The notes beneath the pieces are model-generated. The model made no database searches. It was given only the letters and a program-made list of their open reading frames with translations, and was not told where the DNA came from. From the NCBI GenBank assembly GCA_944326815.1, contig CALVFI010000008.1, positions 1 through 64,000 on the forward strand: a stretch of 64,000 nt of DNA. The letters run 5' to 3'. Position 1 is the stretch's first letter, and every line of letters begins with the position of its first letter. Origin of the DNA: an uncultured Rikenellaceae bacterium. GTDB taxonomy: Bacteria; Bacteroidota; Bacteroidia; Bacteroidales; Rikenellaceae. Positions 18,801 to 24,653 of this stretch are shown piece after piece. Both the position numbers and the translations under genes were made by a program.

Positions 18801-19006
18801 GTGTCGGTGCCAACGGTAACCGCGCACTTGGTACAGGTGCCGTGGGCGGTATGTTGATCGGAACTCTTTGCCAGGTGTTCATCGTGCCCGTGTTGTTCGT
18901 CGTGTTCGAATACCTCCAGGAACGCTTCAAGCCGATTAAGGTCGAAGGCTTGGATGTGAGCGACGTAGACAGCGAATTGGAACAGTATACCAGACCCCAA
19001 AAATAG
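15824..19006 (+). CDS. RND multidrug efflux pump, HAE1 family (AcrB/MexB type)
   Basis: Proton-driven inner membrane transporter for hydrophobic and amphiphilic drugs, bile acids or detergents, working as a trimer. The start MKLDRFINRPVLSTVI is the family N-terminus. Twelve TM segments are expected: TM1 at 10-30, a first periplasmic loop with GVEGMTYMTSEATSDGSASV, TM2-TM6 from about 340 (FILVFLVVYIFLQDFRSTLIP), TM4 with the proton-relay pair in AIVVDDAIVVVEA, and the second half from about 540. Length 1060 equals the family norm. Second gene of a contiguous adaptor-pump-channel operon. Confidence 0.95.
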   Translation: MKLDRFINRPVLSTVISIIIVILGILGLVSLPVSQYPDIAPPTVWVSTTYTGANAQTVQNSVIAPLEEQINGVEGMTYMTSEATSDGSASVTVYFKQGIDPDMAAVNVQNRVSMASGLLPAEVVKVGVTTQKRQTSMLLIFTLSSTDDKYDAIFLNNYLQINLRPQIMRVSGVGDAMVWGSDYSMRIWLKPDVMSQYGLVPSDVTAALAEQNLEAATGSFGEQGNQSFQYTIRYRGRLEQPQEFENIVIKSLPDGEVLRLKDVARVELGGLVYDINSQSRKHPSVNCMIFQTPGTNATEIIKNVEELLEEASKDFPPGVEYEVLMNTNEFLFASIHEVIKTLIEAFILVFLVVYIFLQDFRSTLIPLIAVPVALIGTFFFLYLIGFSINLLTLFALVLAIAIVVDDAIVVVEAVHAKLDQGYKSARLASLDAMSEISGAIISITLVMAAVFIPVTFMGGTSGIFYTQFGLTLAIAIGISALNALTLSPALCALFLKPHEEGKKGQKMSFIDRFHKGFNAGYSVLLGKYKKGVMKMIHHRWLSFGLVALSIVGLLLLMNYTRTGLVPNEDTGTFMVDVSLPPATSVERTQEVLDEIEELIMANPYIKGYNKIAGVGLIGGRGSCYGAFICKLKNWDERDVKGGDVNSIIAQLYMQTASIKNASILFFAPPMISGFSMTNGFEFSVQDKTGGDLNRFAEVTNEFVAKLSQRPEIAQAYSSFNPNFPQYLIDIDAAKAKKAGISPSDILSTLQGYYGSMYASNFNRFGKLYRVMIQADANYRISPETLNNIYVRNSSGEMAPVAQFIDMQKVYGPQGLSRFNMFTSIAVNGSAADGYSSGDAIKAIEEVAAETLPVGYGFEFSGLTRDEKNSGSSTAMIFILCIVFIYFILSAQYESYILPLVVILSVPFGLAGTFIFANIMGVENNIYLQIGLIMLIGLLAKNAILITEFALDRRKQGMGITWSAILGASARLRPILMTSLAMIIGLLPLVFASGVGANGNRALGTGAVGGMLIGTLCQVFIVPVLFVVFEYLQERFKPIKVEGLDVSDVDSELEQYTRPQK

Positions 19007-19014
19007 TTGATTAC

Positions 19015-20412
19015 ATGAAAATACAGAATATAGCAGTTCTTTTAGGAGCAGGCGTGCTGATGAGCAGTTGCGGGATATATTCGAAGTATCAGCGGCCGGA
19101 CGTTGACGTTGAGGGAATGTACCGCGATACGGTTTCCGTGGCGGAAAATCTGCCTGCCGATACCGTCAATATGGGGAACCTGCCTTGGCGTGAGGTTTTC
19201 CAGGATCCGAAATTGCAAGCGTTGATCCAGCAAGGGTTGGAGCATAACGTAGATCTGCAAACCGCAATTCTCCGCGTGGAAGAGGCTCAGGCATCGTTGA
19301 TGTCAGCCCGTCTCTCCTATACGCCGTCGCTCAATCTCGCGCCGCAGGGAACGATATCGAGCTTCGACAATAAGAATACTACAAAGACCTATCAGTTGCC
19401 TGCTGTGGCCAGTTGGGAGATCGACCTGTTCGGCCGGTTACTCAATGCCAAGCGGGGTGCCAAGGCAGCTCTGTTGCAGAGCGATGCTTATCGTCAGGCC
19501 GTGCAGACGCAGGTGATCGCAGGCATTGCCAATACCTACTACTCGCTGTTGATGCTCGATAGTCAACTCTCGCTCAGCGAGGAGACCGAGAAAAATTGGG
19601 CCGAAAGCGTCGAGACCATGAAGGCCCTTAAAGAGGCTGGTGTGACAAATGAGGCTGCCGTTGTTCAGAGCGAAGCCAACTGGTATGCCGTGCGCAGTTC
19701 GATACTCGATTTGCGTCGTCAGGTGCGTGAGACAGAGAATGCCCTTTCGATACTGATTGGTTTGGCGTCGCAGAGCCTGGAACGCGGAACGCTCGAGGAG
19801 CAGTCGTTGCCTTCCGAACTGTCGGCCGGTGTTCCTGTGCAGATGCTCGCCAATCGCCCGGATGTTAAAGCCGCGGAGATGGCCTTGGCCAGTACGGTAT
19901 ACAATACGAATGCAGCCCGTTCGGCTTTCTATCCGCAATTGACCATCTCCGGTACGGCCGGTTGGACCAATAGCGCCGGTGCCATGGTGGTGAATCCCGG
20001 GAAACTGATCCTTTCGGCAGTGGGTTCGTTGACGGCGCCTATTTTCAACAAGGGGGCCAATACGGCGCGTTTGCGTATTGCCAAAGCACAGCAGCAGGAG
20101 GCGTTGCTGGCATTCCAGCAGAGCATCCTTAATGCGGGAGCAGAGGTGAGCGACGCCCTTTATCAATATCATACGGCCAACGGCAAGACGATCGAACGGG
20201 ATAAGCAGATTTTGGCTCTGGAAAGTTCGGTCGAATATACCAAAGAGCTTATGCGACTCGGGACGTCGAATTATCTGGAGGTGTTAACAGCCCAGCAGTC
20301 GTTGTTGAGCGCACAACTCTCGCAGGTGGCCGATCGCTTCGAGCGTCTGCAAGCCGTAGTTAATCTCTATCAGGCGCTTGGCGGCGGTAGAGAAGACCAA
20401 CCGATGAACTAA
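19015..20412 (+). CDS. Outer membrane efflux channel, TolC/OprM (NodT) family lipoprotein
   Basis: Exit duct of the RND system, with lipobox LMSSC (Cys19). Two OEP repeats are visible: DPKLQALIQQGLEHNVDLQTAILRVEEAQA near residue 65 and NTARLRIAKAQQQEALLAFQQSI near 345; YTPSLNLAPQGTIS and FYPQLTISGTAGWTNSAGA are the paired strands, and VASWEIDLFGRL is the NodT signature. Length of 465 is normal. It begins 8 bp after the pump gene and is followed after 13 bp by lpxA, apparently on the same transcript. Confidence 0.93.
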   Translation: MKIQNIAVLLGAGVLMSSCGIYSKYQRPDVDVEGMYRDTVSVAENLPADTVNMGNLPWREVFQDPKLQALIQQGLEHNVDLQTAILRVEEAQASLMSARLSYTPSLNLAPQGTISSFDNKNTTKTYQLPAVASWEIDLFGRLLNAKRGAKAALLQSDAYRQAVQTQVIAGIANTYYSLLMLDSQLSLSEETEKNWAESVETMKALKEAGVTNEAAVVQSEANWYAVRSSILDLRRQVRETENALSILIGLASQSLERGTLEEQSLPSELSAGVPVQMLANRPDVKAAEMALASTVYNTNAARSAFYPQLTISGTAGWTNSAGAMVVNPGKLILSAVGSLTAPIFNKGANTARLRIAKAQQQEALLAFQQSILNAGAEVSDALYQYHTANGKTIERDKQILALESSVEYTKELMRLGTSNYLEVLTAQQSLLSAQLSQVADRFERLQAVVNLYQALGGGREDQPMN

Positions 20413-20425
20413 AACCGGTAAGAAT

Positions 20426-21199
20426 ATGATCAGTCCTTTAGCATTTGTAAGCCCCGAGGCCAAGATCGGCCAGAATGTGACGATCCATCCGTTCGCTTAT
20501 ATCGACGCGGACGTGGAGATCGGCGATAATTGTGTGATCATGCCTTCGGCCAGCATTATGGCCGGAACCCGTATGGGGAAGAATAATCAGGTGTCCCAGG
20601 GATGCGTGCTGGGTGCCATGCCGCAGGATTTTGCCTATAAAGGAGATAAAACGACACTGCAAATCGGAGATAATAATGTCTTTCGAGAGAATGTCGTGGT
20701 GAATCGTGCGACGTGCGCCGGAGGCAGTACGGTGATCGGTAACGGTAATTTTGTATTCGAGGGTGTGCATATCTCTCATGATACGAAAGTGGCCGATAAT
20801 TGCGTATTCGGTTACGGAACGAAAATCGCAGGCAACTGCCTTGTTCAGTCGAATGCCATCTTCAGTACCTGTGTAATCCTTGATCAAGGATGCCGTGTAG
20901 GCGCTTGGTCGATGATTCAGGGTGGCTGTCATGTCAATCGGGATGTTCCGCCTTATATTATCGCAGCGCGTCATCCGATCAGCTACTATGGAATCAATAC
21001 AGTGGTACTTTCGCATGAAGGATTCTCCTCTGATACGATCAGTGTGATTGCGCAGGCATACAGTATGATCTACCAGAGCAATACCAGCGTACTGGATGCC
21101 GTGCTCAAAATCAAGGAACAGATGGATCTGACTCCTGAGATCGAGAATATTCTCTCATTTATCAATGAATCGAAACGCGGAATCATCAAGTATAAATAA
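20426..21199 (+). CDS. lpxA: Acyl-ACP--UDP-N-acetylglucosamine O-acyltransferase
   Basis: First enzyme of lipid A synthesis, transferring a hydroxyacyl chain from ACP to UDP-GlcNAc in the cytoplasm. The N-terminal two thirds is a left-handed beta-helix of hexapeptide repeats (VSPEAKIGQNVTIHPFAYI, VEIGDNCVI). LpxA-specific features: FRENVVVNRAT near residue 86 and the catalytic His118 in VHISHD (counterpart of E. coli His125). The C-terminal helical domain (about 195-257) has the AYSMIYQSN segment. Length 257 is typical. It ends a drug-efflux operon rather than sitting with lpxD/lpxC-fabZ, which is unusual; a second, canonical copy elsewhere in the genome is possible. Confidence 0.93.
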   Translation: MISPLAFVSPEAKIGQNVTIHPFAYIDADVEIGDNCVIMPSASIMAGTRMGKNNQVSQGCVLGAMPQDFAYKGDKTTLQIGDNNVFRENVVVNRATCAGGSTVIGNGNFVFEGVHISHDTKVADNCVFGYGTKIAGNCLVQSNAIFSTCVILDQGCRVGAWSMIQGGCHVNRDVPPYIIAARHPISYYGINTVVLSHEGFSSDTISVIAQAYSMIYQSNTSVLDAVLKIKEQMDLTPEIENILSFINESKRGIIKYK

Positions 21200-21230
21200 G
21201 GGGAAACGGCATTGGTCGTAATCTATACGG

Positions 21231-21266
21231 CAGGAGGGCTTATTTATGAGCCCTCCTGTTTTTTTT
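21231..21266 (+). terminator. Terminator after lpxA
   Basis: CAGGAGGGCT (21231-21240) pairs perfectly with AGCCCTCCTG (21249-21258), followed by eight T. It closes the efflux-lpxA operon. Confidence 0.92.
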
Positions 21267-21319
21267 GTTCTGTGGCCGATAAATTGACCGGAAAAGAAGG
21301 AATTAACGGTTTATTTCCG

Positions 21320-21327
21320 TATATTTG
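21320..21327 (+). promoter_or_regulatory. Bacteroides-type -7 element, cydAB operon
   Basis: TATATTTG matches TAnnTTTG, 18 bp before the DUF4492 ATG and just after the lpxA terminator. No good -33 box. Confidence 0.55.
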
Positions 21328-21345
21328 GTTTCTGATTAATTTGTT

Positions 21346-21567
21346 ATGGAGGGGACGAATTGGATCATTCGCGTTTGGCGTTTCTATCGGGACGGTTTTC
21401 GTAGCATGACCGTGGGACGTACGTTGTGGACGGTGATCCTCGTCAAATTATTTATCATGTTCGCCATTCTCCGGGTCTTTTTCTTCCCCGATCGTCTCGC
21501 TCGTTTCGATACGGACCGCGAGCGCGGAGATTATGTGCTGGAGCAGTTGACGAATATAAAACCATAG
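21346..21567 (+). CDS. DUF4492 small membrane protein preceding cydAB
   Basis: A 73-residue protein with an N-terminal amphipathic segment (WIIRVWRFYRDGFRSMTVGRTLW), one TM helix (VILVKLFIMFAILRVFFFPD) and a charged tail. This is the DUF4492 pattern known immediately upstream of cydA in Bacteroidota. It ends 4 bp before cydA, so it is translated with the oxidase. By position and size it may act like CydX/CydY-type small subunits or in assembly; that role is inferred. Confidence 0.82.
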   Translation: MEGTNWIIRVWRFYRDGFRSMTVGRTLWTVILVKLFIMFAILRVFFFPDRLARFDTDRERGDYVLEQLTNIKP

Positions 21568-21571
21568 GCTT

Positions 21572-23149
21572 ATGATGTTGAATTCTGCTATTGATTTCAT
21601 GCAAGTGGTGGATTGGTCGCGCGCCCAGTTTGCCATGACTGCCATCTATCACTGGTTATTCGTGCCGTTGACGCTCGGGCTCGGGTTTATCATCGCTTTC
21701 ATGGAAACGGCCTATTACCGAACGGGCAATGAATTCTGGAAGCGAACGACCCAGTTCTGGATGCGGCTGTTCGGTGTGAACTTCGCTATCGGTATCGCTA
21801 CGGGACTGATTCTTGAGTTTGAATTCGGTACCAATTGGTCGAACTATTCCCACTTTGTGGGCGATATATTCGGGGCTCCGCTGGCCATCGAGGGAATCAT
21901 GGCATTCTTTCTTGAGGCAACTTTCGTAGCCGTGATGTTTTTCGGCTGGAATAAAGTGTCCAAGGGATTTCACTTGACGGCAACCTGGATGACAGCTATC
22001 GGAGCGAATCTCTCGGCATTGTGGATTCTGGTGGCCAACGGTTGGATGCAGTACCCGGTGGGAATGACCTTCAATCCCGAGACGGCGCGTAACGAGATGA
22101 CCTCCTTCTGGGATGTGCTGTTGTCGCCCGTGGCAATCAACAAGTTCTGTCATACGGTAACTTCGGCTTATGTGCTTTCTGCGGTATTCGTTGTCGGGGT
22201 GAGCGCCTGGTTTCTGCTTCGCAAACGCGAGCAACTTATGGCCCGCAAAAGTATGATAGTTGCTTCGATATTCGGGATGGTAGCTGCATTGTTGACTGCG
22301 ACGACGGGGGATAATTCGGGTAGAGTTATTGCCGAGGTGCAGCCGATGAAGCTGGCCGCGATGGAGGGTCTGTATGATGGACAACGGGGCGCAGGATTGA
22401 CCATTGTCGGCGTGCTTAAACCCGAAAAGGAGCGAACCGGCAACAAAGAGGCTTTCTATTTCCAGTTTGAGATTCCGAAGTTGCTTTCCCTGATGAGTTA
22501 TCGGGATGCGGATGCCTATGTGGCGGGTATCAACGATTTGGTGAACGGAAACCCTGATCAGGGGTTGCTCTCTGCACGGGAAAAAATGGAGCGGGGTCGC
22601 GTGGCAATTGATGAATTGGCGCGTTATCGTGCTGCCCGTCAACAGGGCGATGCTGCCGTGATGAAAGAGGTGGCGGCCAAATTCAGTCCTGATACACCGG
22701 AGGGGCGGGAGTTTCTGAAGAATTACTTCCGCTATTTCGGTTATGGATATTTGTCACAGCCGAGCGATATCGTGCCGGATGTGCCGTTGGTTTTTTATAG
22801 TTTCCGGGTTATGGTGGGAGCCGGCGTGTTTTTCATTCTGCTGTTTGCTGTCAATCTTTGGCTGTTATGGAAAAAACGCGAAGAACGCTATCGCTGGTGG
22901 CTTTATGTGTCGTTGTGGTCGATTCTGCTGGCGTACCTTGCTTCACAGGCCGGGTGGATTGTCGCGGAGGTGGGACGGCAACCCTGGACGATTCAGGATT
23001 TGTTGCCTACGGTGGCAGCTGTATCGCGGGTCGATGCCGGGTCAGTGATGGTGACCTTCTTTATCTTCGTCGCACTGTTTACAACGTTGCTGATCGCCGA
23101 AATCATGATCATGACCAAACAGATCAAAATAGGACCTAAAAACGAATAA
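21572..23149 (+). CDS. cydA: Cytochrome bd ubiquinol/menaquinol oxidase subunit I
   Basis: Quinol-oxidising, haem-bearing subunit of the high-affinity terminal oxidase in the inner membrane. The N-terminus carries a haem-ligand motif in AIYHWLFVPLTLGLGF (His27), then FWMRLFGVNFAIGIATGLILEFEFGTNW. A second haem-binding region is seen at NKFCHTVTSAYVLSAVF. The quinol-loop region lies about 255-385 and contains GLYDGQRGAGLTIVG; GRQPWTIQDLLPT near residue 475 is the conserved C-terminal signature. Length 525. It allows an anaerobe to scavenge traces of oxygen. The gap to cydB is 3 bp. Confidence 0.95.
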   Translation: MMLNSAIDFMQVVDWSRAQFAMTAIYHWLFVPLTLGLGFIIAFMETAYYRTGNEFWKRTTQFWMRLFGVNFAIGIATGLILEFEFGTNWSNYSHFVGDIFGAPLAIEGIMAFFLEATFVAVMFFGWNKVSKGFHLTATWMTAIGANLSALWILVANGWMQYPVGMTFNPETARNEMTSFWDVLLSPVAINKFCHTVTSAYVLSAVFVVGVSAWFLLRKREQLMARKSMIVASIFGMVAALLTATTGDNSGRVIAEVQPMKLAAMEGLYDGQRGAGLTIVGVLKPEKERTGNKEAFYFQFEIPKLLSLMSYRDADAYVAGINDLVNGNPDQGLLSAREKMERGRVAIDELARYRAARQQGDAAVMKEVAAKFSPDTPEGREFLKNYFRYFGYGYLSQPSDIVPDVPLVFYSFRVMVGAGVFFILLFAVNLWLLWKKREERYRWWLYVSLWSILLAYLASQAGWIVAEVGRQPWTIQDLLPTVAAVSRVDAGSVMVTFFIFVALFTTLLIAEIMIMTKQIKIGPKNE

Positions 23150-23152
23150 GCC

Positions 23153-24301
23153 ATGACTACATACGTACTTTTACAACACTATTGGTGGTTTATTATCTCT
23201 TTGCTGGGAGCATTGCTCGTTTTTCTGCTTTTCGTGCAGGGAGGTCAGGGATTGCTGTATAATGTCGGCAAGACGCCGCAGGAGAGAAATATGATAGTGA
23301 ATGCGTTGGGCCGTAAATGGGAATTTACTTATACGACGCTGGTGACATTTGGAGGAGCCTTTTTTGCCTCCTTCCCGCTGTTCTATTCGACCAGTTTCGG
23401 AGGTGCGTTTTATGTCTGGATGGCCATTCTGCTGGTGTTCGTGATTCAGGCCGTGGCCTATGAGTATCGTCGCAAACCGGGAAATTTCATCGGAGAGAGG
23501 AGCTATGATGTATTTCTGATGGTGAATGGTTTTGCAGGGACTTTCCTGCTTGGTACGGCTGTGGGAACCTTTTTCACGGGAGCTAACTTTACGGTCAATG
23601 CGATGAACCTTGCCAATGTAGGCGGAGATACGACCATCTCGCAGTGGACCACTCCGTGGCGCGGTCTGGAGGCGCTGTGCGATTATCGGAACGTGTTGCT
23701 CGGGTTATCGGTATTGTTCCTGGCTCGAGTATTGGGGGCCCAATACCTCATGAATACGATCGACGATAAATCGATCACGGGGCGTTCGCGTCGTCATCTG
23801 TGGATCAATGCCATTCCCTTTGTGCTCTGTTTTGTGGCATTTCTGGTCACTTTGCTCCTCTCTTCCGGATGGGCGGTCGATCCTGCCACGGGAGTGATAT
23901 CGATTGAGCCGTATAAATATACGCATAATCTGATGGCGATGCCGTGGGTATTCGTGCTGTTGGTGGTGGGAGTAGTGGCTGTGCTGGCTGGAATCGTATT
24001 GGGGTTGACCCCAAAGGGTGACAAGGCCATCTGGTTTAGCGGCGCAGGTACGGTAGCTACAGTGCTTTCTCTCTTTCTGTTGGCCGGATATAACCATACG
24101 GCATACTACCCCTCGCTGGCCGATATGCAGAGTTCGCTGACCATCTACAATAGCTCCTCGAGCGAATTCACATTGACGGTCATGAGTTTCGTTTCGATCC
24201 TCATACCTTTCGTCGTGGCTTATATCTGGTATGCTTGGCGTGCGATGAACCGGGTTAAAATCACCCGGGAAGAGGTTGCTTCGGACGACCATCTCTATTG
24301 A
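23153..24301 (+). CDS. cydB: Cytochrome bd oxidase subunit II
   Basis: Integral membrane partner of CydA with about eight to nine TM helices and 382 residues. Recognisable parts are the N-terminal TM followed by FVQGGQGLLYN, then GRKWEFTYTTLVTFGGAFFASFPLFYS, and FLLGTAVGTFFTGANFTVN. The first-helix exit reads QGGQG where proteobacterial CydB has the DGFDLG motif; this matches my memory of the Bacteroidota branch and is not a defect. Convergent with the SMR gene 30 bp away; I see no clear terminator there. Confidence 0.93.
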   Translation: MTTYVLLQHYWWFIISLLGALLVFLLFVQGGQGLLYNVGKTPQERNMIVNALGRKWEFTYTTLVTFGGAFFASFPLFYSTSFGGAFYVWMAILLVFVIQAVAYEYRRKPGNFIGERSYDVFLMVNGFAGTFLLGTAVGTFFTGANFTVNAMNLANVGGDTTISQWTTPWRGLEALCDYRNVLLGLSVLFLARVLGAQYLMNTIDDKSITGRSRRHLWINAIPFVLCFVAFLVTLLLSSGWAVDPATGVISIEPYKYTHNLMAMPWVFVLLVVGVVAVLAGIVLGLTPKGDKAIWFSGAGTVATVLSLFLLAGYNHTAYYPSLADMQSSLTIYNSSSSEFTLTVMSFVSILIPFVVAYIWYAWRAMNRVKITREEVASDDHLY

Positions 24302-24331
24302 TTGCGGACCAATCAGCGGGAATACAGGAAT

Positions 24332-24646
24332 TCAAAAGAGTTTTAATCCGATAATTCCGGTTATGATCAGGAATGCCGACAGGAGGCGCATGAGGTTGGC
24401 TGAATCATGGAAGAGGAAGATGCCGATAAGAAGCGTTCCCACGGCTCCGATCCCGGTCCATACGGCATATGCCGTACCGATCGGGATGGTGCGTTGTGCC
24501 AGATAGAGAAACAACCCGCTCAGGGCCATCGAGACGATGGAGAGCCCGATGAAAAGCATACGGTAGGAGGTCGTGGCTGCCAGTTTGAATCCTAACGGCC
24601 ATCCAATTTCAAACACTCCTCCGAGCAACAGATAAAACCATGCCAT
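24332..24646 (-). CDS. sugE: SMR-family exporter, SugE/Gdx (guanidinium exporter) type
   Basis: A 104-residue protein with four TM helices, working as an antiparallel dimer that exchanges substrate for protons. The essential Glu13 is in GGVFEIGW together with Trp16. TIPIGTAYAVWTGIGAVG (about 54-70) has the Tyr60 and Trp63 found in SMR sites, and DSANLMRL with ITGIIGLKL is the SugE/Gdx-type ending rather than the EmrE-type one. Known members of this branch export guanidinium. No guanidine riboswitch is seen. The start is 7 bp after the M16 peptidase stop, so the two are probably co-transcribed. Confidence 0.85.
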   Translation of the reverse strand: MAWFYLLLGGVFEIGWPLGFKLAATTSYRMLFIGLSIVSMALSGLFLYLAQRTIPIGTAYAVWTGIGAVGTLLIGIFLFHDSANLMRLLSAFLIITGIIGLKLF

Positions 24647-24653
24647 GTCACTT

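Noticed and set aside
24302..24331. Guanidine riboswitch near the SMR exporter
   Set aside because: The exporter is reached from the M16 gene with a 7-bp gap, leaving no room for a leader RNA.
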